A stretch of DNA of 64,000 nt from Amoebidium appalachense (taxonomy: Eukaryota; Ichthyosporea): the NCBI GenBank assembly GCA_963693365.1, contig CAVNZM010000011.1:4154001-4218000 (forward strand). Direction: 5' to 3'. The notes beneath the pieces were generated by a model. That model saw only the letters and a list, made by a program, of their open reading frames with translations. It ran no database searches and had not been told where the DNA came from. Of the stretch, positions 31,344 to 44,600 are shown piece by piece. Made by a program: the position numbers and the translations under genes. Position 1 is the stretch's first letter; each line of letters begins with the position of its first letter.

Positions 31344-34134
31344 CCCATCCTCCCCCTCCCCCACCGACCCTCCCACCCTCCCACCCTCCCACCCTCCACC
31401 CCCATTTCCACACTCCAACCCTCAACCCGTGCGCCAACATCTTCCTGAAAAAACATATATCCAACACCTGCTTCTGCCACCATCACCCCCCCTGCACCCA
31501 CCCACACACACCCTATCCCCACCCACCCGCCCACCCCAAATCCGTGTCTCCCCTCTCCCCACGTGCCTTGCATACGCAGCAATCCCCTACTCTTTTCAGC
31601 CTCTTCTTTTCGTTTCCATTTGGCACACATGCCTACTATCACCTAGGCAGCTCTCTTGCAACCACGGTCTGCTCTGATTGCCTTTGCACAATGCCATCCC
31701 TTCCCCCTTCTCTCTCTCTCTATCTCCCCCCCCCCCCCCCCCCCCCCCTCCCCCCCCTCCCCTCCGTCCCCCCCCCCCCCCCCTCTCCCCCCGGGCCCCC
31801 CTCAAAGCATGACTAGCTCGATCTTATTATCCCTTTTTCTATATCAAAAATTCCTCCTCACTCCTCCTCCCCTATCCCCCCCCTCCTCCCCTCCCCCCCC
31901 CTCCGCTCCCCCCCTTCCCCCCCCCCCCTCACCCCCCCCCCTCCCCGCCCATCCTCCCCCCTCCATTCTCCCCCCCCTCCCCCTCCCCCCCCCCCTCCCC
32001 CCGGGCCCCCCTCCAAGCATGACAAGCTCGATCTCACTATCCCCTTTTCTGTATCAAAAGTTCCTCCTCACTCCTCCTTCCGTATTCCCCCTTCCCGCAC
32101 CCCCTCCCCCGGCCCCCCTGCCTCCCCCCCCCCCCCCTCCCCGCCTGCTAACTCCCACATGTCTAATCCCAATTTTCCGGGGCCCTGCAACCCTTACTCT
32201 TGCACATATTCACATCTCTCGTCCAACTTTCCCCCCATAGCTGCTCGAGGAACGTCACGCTCGACGCTACGCTGCACGGGAAAAGTACCGCAAAAGCAAA
32301 GCCGCAGCACGGGACCAACATGCACTCCTGCTCCAGAACGCACAAGGACAAGCCGCAGACAGACGGCTTCGTTTGAATAGGGAGACCAGTTCCCTTTTGG
32401 CGAATCTTGAGGAGTTGGGGCGCATGTTGGAGGTTCGTGGGGACACATCCGTCCCTGTGGACATGCACGTGTATGCTCAGTGCAGGGAGAAGATATCGAT
32501 GGTGGAGCACATACCGAGTTTTAGGTCTTTACCGATTGACATTGAGTGGCCGAAGAAAAACGGGACGGAATTGGTAAGGGTGAGTGGAGGTGGGGGGAGG
32601 GATGGGAAAACCGGAGAGGAAGTGAGAGAGGAGGGTGAGCGAATGACAGGAGGGAAAGGGAGAGAGAAGGGAAACGAAGGCAGAACTCGGAAAGAACAAG
32701 TGACAAACAGAAAGGAACAGGAGGTGCAAAACGCAGGGGAGAAAGAGAGGGAAAGGGAGAGGCCGAAGGAGAAACAGGGTATGGTGGGGAGAGGGGTTGA
32801 AAGCAAGAGGGGCGAAGGTCGGAGGACAAACAGAAACGAGCAAGAGGGGGGAAACCCAGTAGAGAAAGAGAGGGAGATGCCCAAGGAGAAAGATGTCATG
32901 GAGGGAAGGCGTGATGAAAGGAAGACGGATGAAGAACGGGATAAATTCAGAAACGGAAAACGCGCGGGAAGCGGAGGGGAGAAAGGGAAGGAGAGGCCGA
33001 AGGAGAAAGAGGGCATGGGGGGCCAAAGTGACGAAAGAAAGAGGGGCGAAGAGTGGAAGGCAAACAGAAACGAAAAACGAGGGGGGAGACGCAGGGGAGA
33101 ACGAGAAGGAGAGGGAGAGGCCGAAGGAGAAAGATAGCATGAGGGGAAAGACTGGTGAAAGAAAGAGGGGTGAAGAACGGGATACAAACAGAAACGAAAA
33201 ACGAGGGGGGGCTTAAGGGGAGAAAGAGAACGAGAGGGGGAGGGAGAAAGATGGGATCGAAGGCAGAGTTGACGAAGGAAGGAGGGCTGAAGAGAGCGTG
33301 GGAGAGGATGAGGGCAAAAGGAAAACAGGAGGAGGAGGTAAGACCGGAAAGAAGAGCAAGGTCTTGGAAACGGAGGAACATGGATACGAAGACGGGGAAA
33401 GAAGGAAGGATACTGATAAAGGGGAGAAACAACAGGGACAGAAAGCAGAAAAGAGAAGCCGAGACCTGAGGGACCGTACGGGGGTACTGTCCAGCGGAGC
33501 GCCTGGTGAGAGAAATGAGTCGAACACTGTGGATAAGGCGTCGGGTAAACGGAGGAGAGTTGTGCTATACGAAGAGATAGATCTCGATGAGCAGGACGAA
33601 GGAAACAATAATGAGGATGGTGAGGAGTGGATGGTGGGTTCGGAGGGAGAGAAGGGTGAAAGTGAAAGCGAAACAGAGCAACAGGGAGTCAAATCGTGTC
33701 CAAGCAAGAAACCGACGACCCCTTCTCGTAGGCAACTGCGAGAACGAAGGGCAAGTCTCTCTTCCATCCAATGCGGCGATAGAATTCGAGTGGAGGAAAA
33801 CAAATGGAACAAGCCGGTTCGATCCACATCACACGGTCAGCCCACTTCACCGTGGCGTGGGACTGGTATGAGAAGGCTGGTGACGCGAAGCCTGTTGAGA
33901 GAACAGGTGTGTGTGTGCGTGTGTAGGTGTGGTGGTGGTGTTTTTTTGTTTTTTGTTTTTTTTTTTTGGGGGGGGGGGGGGGGGTGGAGGAGGGGGGGGA
34001 GGGGGCGCGGGGAAGGGGAGGGTGGGTGAGGGGGTGTTAGTGTGTGTGTGGTTGTGTGTGTGTGTGGGAGGGGAGGGGGGGGGGGAGGGGGGAGGGGGGA
34101 GGGGTAAAGTGGGTGGGTGGGTGGTTTGGGGCAA

Positions 34135-34183
<49 letters not shown>

Positions 34184-34240
34184 TGCGCACGTGTGTGTGA
34201 GGGGGGGTGGGGGTGGGTGGGTGGGTGGATGGGTGGGTGG

Positions 34241-34275
<35 letters not shown>

Positions 34276-36050
34276 CGCACGCGTGTGTGTATGGATTGGT
34301 ATTCGCCTCCCCCTCCAACATCTGCTATACTGGTGTTTCATCACTTGCTCGTCCTCTTGATGTATGCATGCTCCAGTTTAACACCCCTCTCCCTCTCCCC
34401 CCCCCCCTCCCCCCCTCCCCCCTCCCCCCCTCCTCCCTCCCCCCCCCCCCCCCCCCCCCCCCACGAACCCTTGTCACTCTCTTGTTTAAGGTAATGGTGA
34501 CGGTGGGAAGGAGGGGTTTTTCCGTTCATACACCTCCACCTAAAACCTCTAAACTACAATAGTTATACCGCACGCTGGGAGCACAACATATATAGCGGAA
34601 TGGTGTGCTGAGGAGGGGTGTTTATGATATGCGTATCCCTATGATGTCTGATTCCCTCCTCTACTAATATGGAAGGGAGAAAGTCGATGATTTGAGGTGG
34701 TTCCATGTGTGTGTGTGTGGGGAGGGGGGGGGTGGGGGGGCACAGGGGGAGGGTGTCAAAGAGGGGGGGGGGGGGGGAGGTGAGGGGTAGGGGGGAGTGT
34801 CGAGCTAGCAGGGAAGAAGGGACGTGGAACGGGAAAGTGTTTTTGTTCGGGTGTGGTTTTTGAGATAAAAAAGGCAGGAAACGTGGATGTCATTGTTTTT
34901 TGCATGGAAAAATGTGTGCTTGAACCGTCTCTTTGCTTATTTCATTGGGTGAGTGTGGTGTGGTAGGGATGTGGGTAGGCAGGTGGGGGTAGGAGATGGA
35001 AAAGGCATGGGAGGGGAGAGGGGGAAGGGGGGGGGGGGGGGGGGGGGGCAGGGGTGTGTGTGTGTGGGGGGGGGGGGGGGGGAGGGAGTGGGGAGAAGGG
35101 GGGAAGGGTAGGAGGGGGAGAGGGGGAGGGGGGAGGGGAGGGAGGGCATGAAGTGTTTCAAGCAAGTGACTAACATGTGGGCACGTAGGGGCGTGCACGT
35201 TGCGCGGACACGGCCAAAGTGGTGAGGGCTCTTGCTCTGGGCCTGCGCTGCCACAATGTCTCGACCACAGTGCCTCAGGTTGATGCCTATCCCCCTCCCT
35301 TTTCTCCCGTAAACAGCTAGTTTTCCTTTGTCATACCTGCTGCCGCTCTTTTCCTGCTAAGAAATTGTTCCTTTCTGGTTTCTTCGCAATGCCTCATTCC
35401 CCCGCGGTAATCCTAAAAATGCTTTCCTCCTTTCCACCCTCCCTCCATCTACACAGCCCTTCTGCCTCCCTCCCTCCCTCCCTCCCTCCGACCCTCCCTC
35501 CCTCCCTCCCTCCCTCCCCCCTCCTTCCCTCCCTCCCCCCCCTCCCTCCCTCCCCCCATTTCCCTCCGTCCGTCCGTCCCTCCCTCCCCCTCTGCCTCCC
35601 TCCCTCCCTCCCTCCCCCTCCCGCCGCCTTCTCCTTCCCTCTCACTTTCTTGAGCTGGTTCCCACCCCCCTCCCCCCTCCCCCCCCACCCTGCGCCCATC
35701 TCCCTCCCCCTCTCCCCCCACCTTCCCCCTCCCCCCCATCTCTTGTGCCCATCTGCCCATCTCCCCCCCCCCCTCCCCCCCTCCCCCCCCCCTTCCCCTC
35801 CCCTTCGCTCTTCTTTCTCTGCCAAACGCACACCTACCACATCACCTCTCACAACAACCTACCACCCAGAATCCACTTTGTGTCTAGCTCCCGTGTCCAC
35901 TTTCACAGTGAGCCGTTACGATATGCAAGTAAACCACACATCCACGCACAATTATCGGCTTCGTGCATTCAGATTAGGGATCGGGGAGAGGAGCGAAGCT
36001 GTGGGGTGGGATGTGTGTGTATGTGTGTGTTTGTGTGTGTTATGGGCGGG

Positions 36051-36110
<60 letters not shown>

Positions 36111-37301
36111 GGGGGGGGGGGGGGGATCACCGGAAACGAACAATTAAGCTACCATTTTCTGCGGCTTTGGGTTTCCTTGGCTATCACAATGCACTGTCTG
36201 GCATGATACATCATAAGCTTTCTGGCAGATAACGTAACCTTTTGTTTTCTTCCTTCAAGCCTGCCCCTCCTTATTGCATACCAAATACCATATACTAAAC
36301 TTTACCAACTATTTTGCATATAGGGTGCCACGGACTCAGGTGATGACTCTTCACCAAGCCACACCCGGCAGTCAAAGAGAAAATCCTTGCATTCTGACAA
36401 CCAACGTAAGAGCCCCCCTTCTCCCCCTCCCCCCCCCCCCCCCTCCCCCTCCCCTCTCTTCCGTTCTCTTTCCAAACCCTCCTCCAATGCGAGAGCGAAG
36501 ATGTGATTTCTGTTTCATATTCGTTAGTTTTGCACTTATTTCAATCATCAGTCACATTCAACTCCCCCCCTTCCCCCCCCCTCACCTTCCGCCTCCCACC
36601 CTTGTTACCCAAGGCCCTCCCCCCACCCCCTCACCACCACCGCCACCTCCCACCTCCCCACCTTCCCCAACCCTCCTCCAATACGAGAGTGAAGGTTTGA
36701 GTGCTGGTTTATCCTTCATCGAATCTACTTTTATTCCTTGGATTTGAACTTATTTCAGTCATCAGTTACACCCTCCCCCCTCCCCAAAAAAACTCCCCAT
36801 TATCCCCAACCCTCTTCAATACAGAAGTGGAGTTGTGAGTGCTGTTTCATCTTTCGTTGAATCTGTAATTATTCGTTGGCTTTGCACTTTCGATCATCAG
36901 TTACATTCAACCCCCCCCCCTCCCCCCCCCCAACTCTCCGCCTTCTCCCCCCAAGCCCCCCCCCCCCCCCCCCCCCCCCCTCCCCCGCCCCCCCCCACCC
37001 ACCCACCCACCCCCGAACCCCCACCCAGCACCTCCCCATCTTCTCCAGCCCTCCTCCAATACGAGAGCGAAGGTGTGAGTGCTGTTTCACCTTTCGTTGA
37101 ATCTGCATTTATTCGTCGGCTTTGCACTTATTCCGGTCATCAATTACATTCAACTACTCCCTTTCCTCCCCCCCCCCCCCCCCCCCCCCCCTTCTTTTTG
37201 CCGCCCCACCCTTCTCCCCCGAAGCTCCCCTCCCCCCCTCCCCCCACCACCATTTCACCACCCTTCTCTCACCTCCCACTCTTCTTTCACCACTCCCCCC
37301 C

Positions 37302-37335
<34 letters not shown>

Positions 37336-38082
37336 TACCCTGCCTCACACACACACACTCACACAATCTTGCAACCGGCAATCCCCTGCTCCACTCCCTT
37401 CCACCTCGCATGCATGCTACCTTGATATTGAATGCTACACACGCCGAGTGTACGAGCAGAGTTTCCATCTTAGTCTCCCCCCCCCCCCCCCCCCCCCCCC
37501 CCCCCGACTCCTTATGCCACCTACCAAATTGGATATTCCCTTGGCCACCTGCCTGTATCTGCTTCCCCCCAGCATTCGAAATTAGTCGGTGTGTTTCGAC
37601 GACCAAGTGTTGTTCACCTCCCACTCCCTCCCTCCCTCCCTCCGTCCCTCCCTCCGTCCCTCCCTCCCTCCCTCCCTCCCTCCCTCCCTCCCTCCCTCCC
37701 TCCATCCCTCCCTCCCTCCCTCCCTCCCTCCCTCCCTCCCTCCCTCCCTCCCTCCCTCCCCTCCCTCACTCCCTCCCTCCCTCCCTCCCTCCCTCCCTCC
37801 CTCCCTCCCTCCCTCCCTCCCACCCACCCATCCTCCCTCCCCCCTCCCACCCTCTCTTTCCCCCCCCTCCCCCTCCCTCCGCCTCCGCCTCCCCCCCTCA
37901 CCCTCCCCTCCCCATCACCCTCTCCCTCCCCCCTCCCCCCCCCCCTCTCCCTTTCTCCCTCTCCCTCTCCCTCCCCCAACCCCCCCTCTCCCTTCCATTT
38001 TCCAAACAGCCTTCCTCATTTCCACCTCTACCCCCTAATCTACCTTCAGGGCTCCCTCTCTCTCCCCTCCCCCTTTCCCACC

Positions 38083-38137
<55 letters not shown>

Positions 38138-38338
38138 ACATACACACACAAACACGCACACAAACACACAAACACACATGCATGCCCGCTCATCCTTCAT
38201 GTGTGCATGTCTTTCATAGGCACCGTGTCTTGTTTTTTTTTTGCTTGTTTGTTTGCGCACACTGAGATGATGCTGACCGTTTGTTTTCTTACAGGAAAAC
38301 CCCGGCGATTTGCATCTGAGCACGAGATGTCGGAGTGA
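28204..38338 (+). CDS. TRIM-like RING/B-box coiled-coil protein, five exons, complete
   Basis: Probably a RING-type E3 ubiquitin ligase. The exons are 28204-28304 (starts MVTGRSSEDKSVY), 29289-30352, 32241-33906, 36324-36405 and 38295-38338 (ends ASEHEMSE, TGA). All four junction phases match. Exon 2 carries a C3HC4 RING (PECSKCPYMF, LPCAHTFCRECV, VVCPSCRS), a Pro-rich linker and a B-box (KCCVHGEPEEFVCLRHKRNC, FFCVMDSHHMCY). A coiled coil then starts and continues in exon 3 (LLEERHARRYAAREKYRKSK). Exon 3 then becomes Lys/Glu/Arg-rich with repeats built on ERPKEKEGM and KRGEEWKANRNEKRGG, and closes with an acidic patch and a basic tail. Reading requires one-base shifts near the C6 run at ~29680, in ~29900-29990, and in G-runs near 33085 and 33208. 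These fall in linkers or repeats while the domains stay intact, so I read them as sequence indels rather than decay. SPRY, NHL or other C-terminal TRIM domains are absent. Confidence 0.75.
28406..28500. repeat. poly-G runs in TRIM-like intron 1
   Basis: Two G-runs (28406-28440 and 28480-28498) flank a short (GT)n block. The same intron later turns C-rich (28921-28940 and 29213-29240), so C and G tracts coexist in one transcript. Confidence 0.8.
30942..31461. repeat. 255-bp tandem duplication in TRIM-like intron 2
   Basis: Copies start at 30942 and 31197 with CTATTTACACCTCTCCTCC. Each contains TTTTGGTGATCCTACATG, two poly-C runs, a (CA) block, CCCTCCCACCCTCCCACC and an end at CCTGAAAAAACATATAT. 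They are almost identical except for poly-C length, which implies recent duplication. Confidence 0.85.
31780..32090. repeat. second local duplication in TRIM-like intron 2
   Basis: A block starting CCCCGGGCCCCCCTC, followed by AAGCATGACTAGCTCGATC and a poly-pyrimidine end, occurs at about 31790 and again at about 32000 with a few substitutions (AAGCATGACAAGCTCGATC). It is more diverged than the neighbouring 255-bp duplication. Confidence 0.7.
32740..33260. repeat. coding tandem repeat in TRIM-like exon 3
   Basis: Units of roughly 100-115 bases recur four to five times. Each contains GAGAGGCCGAAGGAGAAA followed by GAAAGAAAGAGGGG-type blocks and AACAGAAACGA. In the proposed frame they encode ERPKEKxGM...ERKRGEE...NRNEKRGG. 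Length variation and G-runs inside the units explain why the frame is unstable here. Confidence 0.65.
36475..37160. repeat. four-copy tandem repeat in TRIM-like intron 4
   Basis: Copies begin near 36476, 36669, 36806 and 37044 with CCCTCCTCCAATACGAGAG or a close variant. Each continues through a stretch like GTGAGTGCTGTTTCA and TTCGTTGAATCTGCA, ends at CATCAGTTACATTCAAC and then poly-C. They differ by scattered substitutions, so the array is older than the 255-bp duplication in intron 2. Confidence 0.75.
37619..37830. repeat. (CCCT)n microsatellite
   Basis: About 200 bases of CCCT repeat with rare interruptions (CCGT, CCAT, ACT). It lies in TRIM-like intron 4. A mirror-image GGGA tract occurs at 61480-61745. 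Confidence 0.9.
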
Positions 38339-38905
38339 GTCGGTACACTTCACAATATCACGACTCTACAACGGCCATGATTTAGGAATCGTTATGGGTA
38401 ATGTCAGCGGTGGGTAGTAACATTCGTTTTTTTCATGTAAAATCCAAACTCTTTTTGTATGTGCATTTTACCTCGACCGATTTTGGTGCCTTATCAGTGA
38501 ATGGGAGTACAGTTGAGCCTTATCAATGAATAGGAATACGGATGGGAGCCACCACTAGGATATTGACCAGACAAAACCGGAATTGTGTTTGATAGTAATA
38601 GTCACCTTGTGTATACCCCCTGCCTTTTTGTGTAGTATATGGCTACATAGGCACTCATTTCGTCTCGTGTGACCTACACATCCACCAATAATAATAATAT
38701 AAAAGACTACATATGCAACTAAAAACGGGTTGCTTGCGCCTATGCCTTGTGTACATTGATTACTCCCTCCCCTCCCCCCCCCCCCCCCCTCCTCCCCCCT
38801 CCCCCCCCATCCCCCCCCCCCCCTCCCCCCGCCCCTCCCCCTCCCCCCCCCCCCCCCCCCCCCCCCCCCCGGGCGCCCAATCCCCATGGTTAAAGGTTTG
38901 TCTAC
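38339..38905. other. intergenic DNA after the TRIM-like gene
   Basis: 3' flank of the TRIM-like gene, then mixed DNA with a short ATA/AAT-rich patch near 38686-38700 and C-rich runs from 38770 to 38870. No further exon is supported. Confidence 0.4.
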
Positions 38906-39553
<648 letters not shown>

Positions 39554-39728
39554 TCAGAGTAACCTAGTCCGGTCCCCTTGACCCTCCCCCCCCCCCCCCC
39601 CCCCCCCCATTTCTCCCCCCTTCCCTGGCCCCCCTCCCCCCTCCCCCCCCCCCCCCCCCCCGGCCCCCAGGAAAATATGATAGAGAAGAAGCAAAATGAC
39701 GGAAACAAACCGAACACACGCACATGCA

Positions 39729-39763
<35 letters not shown>

Positions 39764-39769
39764 GCACGG

Positions 39770-39829
<60 letters not shown>

Positions 39830-40439
39830 ATACACATACACAGGCACACGCACACGCACACACACACACAGACACACACACAATGCCGTGTGTGTTTGAG
39901 AGGCTTAGGAGGAGCGCGTTGGGGGGGGGGGAGGGGGAGGGGGGGGGGGGGGGGGGGGGGGGAGAGGGGGGAGGGGAGGGGGGGGGGGACCTCGGATCAT
40001 GCAATTTTTTTCAGCACAAACAAACACACACACACACAGCTTGGATGTGTGATGCTGCGGCAAAACACACACACACATACAACCACACATTGTAGTGATA
40101 CGGCAATGGGCAAAGCAGGACATCCTCACAAGTTCACCACACACTGTCGACATCTTCACACGCAAATACACACCACACTGCATGCGGACACTTGCACCTC
40201 GTGTAAGCCCTCCCCAGCCCCCCTCCCCCCCCAAACACACACACACACACAATCACACACTGTAACCCCTGCCCCACCAATTCCTCCCCTCCCCTTCCCC
40301 CTCCCCCCCTCCCCCCCCCCTCACCCCCTTCCCCCTCACCCCCTCCCCTCTCACCCCCTCCTCCCCCCCCCCCTCCCTCTCACCCCCTCCTCCCCCACCA
40401 CTATCACCACCACCCGTGACCACCATCAGCACCATGGAC

Positions 40440-40930
40440 CCACCCGTCACGAGCACGAACACTATGCTGCGGTACGTGGGACGGACACAGCCCTCCCCAA
40501 ACCCCAACCCCTCCCGGTCACAAGCACGAAACATTCCACTGCAGTATATGTGCAACATGACACAGGCAAGAGCCCCCCCCCCCCCCCCCCCCCCCTCCCC
40601 GGACCACAAACACGAACACTTTGCCATTTCGACTGCGGCTCAGGCCAGCCCTCCCCCCCCTCCCCCCCCCCTCCCCGGACCACAAACACGAACACTTTGC
40701 CATTTCGACTGCGGCTCAGGCCAGCCCCTCCCCCCTCCCCCCCCCCCCCCCCCCCTCCCCGGACCACAAACACGAACACTTTGCCATTTCGACTGCGGCT
40801 CAGGCCAGCCCTCCCCTTCTTCTCGCCCCCTCCCCCCCAGCCCGGGGCCTCCCCCCCCCCACCCACCCCACCTCCACCCAGCCGGCCACAGTCACGAACA
40901 CTTAGCCACTTCGACTGCAGCACAGGCAAC
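40440..40930. repeat. C-rich minisatellite, about six copies
   Basis: A unit with core GACCACAAACACGAACACTT, then TGCCATTTCGACTGCGGC and TCAGGCCAGCC followed by poly-C, recurs at about 40440, 40510, 40606, 40678, 40759 and 40885. The central three are nearly identical and the outer ones diverged (AGCACGAACACTATGCTGCGG, CACAGTCACGAACACTTAG). Array homogenisation from the centre is a natural reading. The long plus-strand open frame through it is a by-product of the repeat. Confidence 0.75.
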
Positions 40931-41309
40931 CTCCCTCCCTTCCCCTCTCCCCCCCCCCCCCCCCCCCCCTCCCACACACACACCCAAATACGCACGCACA
41001 CACGTTTTTCGTAGCTTCTCCCTCCCCCCCCTCCTCCCCTCCCTTTCCCCTTCTAATCCTCCCGGCTTTCCCCCTCCCCTCCCCGGACCCCCACCCACCC
41101 AAGAACATACACGCACATAAACGTTTTTCGTGTGCAACACCAGACAAAGCTAGCCCCCCCTCCCCCCGCCCCTCCCTTCTCCTTCCCGCAAACACACACA
41201 CGGGCAAAGACACACAGTCTCAGACTGGGCCGAGGCCTTTGCCCGAGGGGAGGATGGCCTACGGGGAGGGGAGAGGGGGGGTGGTTGTAGATACAGGACT
41301 TAAACCCAG

Positions 41310-41421
41310 TTTTTACGACTGCTTTTACTAAATATGGACAGTTTTCTCATCACACTAGAAACTCCTTTTTACGACTGCTTTTACTAAATATGGACAGTTT
41401 TCTCATCACACTAGAAACTCA
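41310..41421. repeat. 56-bp tandem duplication
   Basis: TTTTTACGACTGCTTTTAC, then TAAATATGGACAGTTTTCTC and ATCACACTAGAAACTC occurs at 41310 and again at 41366 with no visible mismatch. It lies just beyond the 3' end of the EGF-repeat gene. Confidence 0.85.
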
Positions 41422-41463
41422 ACCCAACACAGTTGGGTATAGAGTTCACATGCGCGCCTTGGA

Positions 41464-41573
41464 GGAGCTACTAAATATAGTGTATTGAAAAAAGAAATTG
41501 CTATGATAGGTAACAGAGAGCTACTAAATATAGTGTATTGAAAAAAGAAATTGCTATGATAGGTAACAGAGAG
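41464..41573. repeat. 54-bp tandem duplication
   Basis: GAGCTACTAAATATAGTG, then TATTGAAAAAAGAAATTGC and TATGATAGGTAACAGA occurs at 41464 and again at 41518, essentially identical. It is independent of the 56-bp duplication beside it, although both contain ACTAAATAT. Confidence 0.85.
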
Positions 41574-41649
41574 AGGATGTCGGGTATAATACGGCACAGC
41601 AATAATACAGTATATAACTAGATGCACGCGGCAAGCGGCAAAAGTTTGC

Positions 41650-44600
41650 TTATGCCTTCATGGTGTAAGGGATATAGTACGACCACTGGTTGGTGTTGGG
41701 GAACTCATAGGCACACTTGGACTGGGCAGAGGTGAGAGCCAAGCACTTGCCGCAGCCAAACGTCGTCTCGCCGTTAGCAAGCACATAGTGCACCACCACG
41801 GTCAGCTGTGTGCACTTGAGCCCGGACACGTTAAGAGAGTAGCTATCGGTCATCTTGCCGACGGTGTGCTGTGCACCAACACACGTCTTGCCGTCACACT
41901 GGCTGAATGCACCTGGGATGGGGCTGCCGCGAGTGTTGGGAATGCCAGCCAACGAGCAGGCAACGGCGAGGTGCGACTCCTTGATGTTCATGTTGATGTT
42001 GCTGGTGTCGATGGAAATCGTGAGCTGGCTGCCGGCATTAGTGACCGTCACCTTGCCAGCGTTGTTCACCTGACCATACAACGAGCAGTACTCGGTCCCG
42101 GAGCCATTAGGCTTGCACGGCGATGTTGTGATGCCAGCACCCGTGTAGCCACTGTTGCACGTGCAGGTGAAAGCACCCACGGTGTTATTGCAGCGTCCGT
42201 TAACACGGTCGCAGTTATCCCACTTGCGGTCACACTCGTTGACGTCCTTGCAGCTGACCCCCTGCACATCCCACTCGAAGCCGGGCTTGCAGGCACACTG
42301 TCCGTTGGTGCAAACCGTGTTGGCGCCACATTTCTTGCATGGATCCTCTGAGGGCACCTTGCAGCTGACACCCTGCACGTCCCACACAAAGCCGGTGTTG
42401 CAGGCACACTGTCCGTTGACGCAGTTGGTGTTGGCACCGCACTTCTTGCAGGGGTCCTCCTTGCAGCTGACACCCTGGACGTCCCACACAAAGCCCGGCT
42501 TGCACAAACACTGCCCGTAGGCACACACGGTGTTAACACCACATTTGGTGCATGGGTCTGCAAGCACCTTGCAGCTAACGCCCTGCACGTCCCACACAAA
42601 ACCGGTGTTGCAGGCACACTGTCCGTTGACGCAGTTGGTGTTGACGCCGCACTTCTTGCAGGGGTCCTCCTTGCAGCTGACACCCTGGACGTCCCACACA
42701 AAGCCCGGCTTGCACAAACACTGCCCGTAGGCACACACGGTGTTAACACCACACTTGGTGCATGGGTCTGCGGGCACCTTGCAGGTGACGCCCTGCACGT
42801 CCCACACAAAGCCGGTGTTGCAGGCACACTGTCCGTTGACGCAGTTGGTGTTGGCGCCGCACTTCTTGCAGGGGTCTTCCTTGCAGCTGACACCCTGGAC
42901 GTCCCACACAAAGCCCGGCTTGCACAAACACTGCCCGTAGGCACACACGGTGTTAACACCACACTTGGTGCATGGGTCTGCAAGCACCTTGCAGCTAACG
43001 CCCTGCACGTCCCACACAAAACCGGTGTTACAGGCACACTGTCCGTTGACGCAGTTGGTGTTGGCGCCGCACTTCTTGCAGGGGTCCTCCTTGCAGCTGA
43101 CACCCTGGACGTCCCACACAAAGCCCGGCTTGCACAAACACTGCCCGTAGGCACACACGGTGTTAACACCACACTTGGTGCATGGGTCTGAGGGCACCTT
43201 GCAGGTGACACCCTGCACGTCCCACACAAAGCCGGTGTTGCAGGCACACTGTCCGTTGACGCAGTTGGTGTTGGCACCGCACTTCTTGCAGGGGTCCTCC
43301 TTGCAGCTGACACCCTGGACGTCCCACACGAAGCCCGGCTTGCACAAACACTGCCCGTAGGCACACACGGTGTTAACACCACACTTGGTGCATGGGTCTG
43401 CAAGCATCTTGCAGCTAACGCCCTGCACGTCCCACACAAAGCCGGTGTTGCAGGCACACTGTCCGTTGACGCAGTTGGTATTGGTGCCGCACTTCTTGCA
43501 GGGGTCCTCCTTGCAGCTGACACCCTGGACGTCCCACACAAAGCCCGGCTTGCACAAACACTGCCCGTAGGCACACACGGTGTTAACACCACACTTGGTG
43601 CATGGGTCTGAGGGCACCTTGCAGCTGACACCCTGGACGTCCCACAAGTAGCCGGTGTTGCAGGCACACTGTCCGTTGACGCAGTTGGTGTTGGCGCCGC
43701 ACTTCTTGCACGGGTCCTCCTTGCAGCTGACACCCTGGACGTCCCACACAAAGCCCGGTTTGCACAGACACTGCCCGTAGGCACAGACGGTGTTAACACC
43801 ACACTTGGTGCATGGGTCTTCTGCAGGGACCTTGCAGCTGACACCCTGCACGTCCCACACAAAGCCGGTATTGCAGGCACACTGTCCGTTGGCGCAGTTG
43901 GTGTTGGCGCCGCAAATCTTGCACGGGTCCTCCTTGCAGCTCACGCCGGTAACGTCCCACACGTAGGTGTCCTTGCATGTGCACGCGCCGTTGGCGCAGT
44001 TGGTGTTGGCACCACACTTCTTGCACGGGTCCTCCGTGCAGCTCACGCCAGTAACGTCCCACACGTAGGTGTCCTTGCACGCGCATGCGCCGTTGACGCA
44101 GTTGGTGTTGGCGCCGCACTTCTTGCACGGGTCCTCCTTGCAGCTCACGCCGGTAACGTCCCACACGTAGGTGTCCTTGCATGCGCACACACCGTTGACG
44201 CAGTTGGTGTTGGCGCCGCACTTCTTGCACGGGTCCTCCTTGCAGCTCACGCCGGTAACGTCCCACACGTAGGTGTCCTTGCATGCGCACACACCGTTGA
44301 CGCAGTTGGTGTTGGCACCGCACTTCTTGCACGGGTCGTCCTTGCAGCTGACGCCGTTAACATCCCAAACAAAGCCGGTGTTGCAGGCACACTGTCCGTT
44401 GACACAGTTGGTGTTGGCGCCGCACTTATTGCACGGGTCCTCCTTGCAGCTCACGCCGGTAACATCCCACACGTAGGTGTCCTTGCACGCGCATGCGCCG
44501 TTGACGCAGTTGGTGTTGGCACCGCACTTCTTGCACGGGTCGTCCTTGCAGCTGACGCCGTTAACATCCCAAACAAAGCCGGTGTTGCAGGCACACTGTC

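Noticed and set aside
40440-40930. Regularly spaced repeats suggesting a CRISPR array
   Set aside because: Copies vary in length and sequence, spacers are poly-C, and the genome is eukaryotic. It is a minisatellite.
42066-43880. 604-codon frame antisense-phase to the EGF-repeat gene
   Set aside because: It arises from the repeat structure in another phase; the 1367-residue frame has a signal peptide, conserved cysteines and domain caps, and this one has none.
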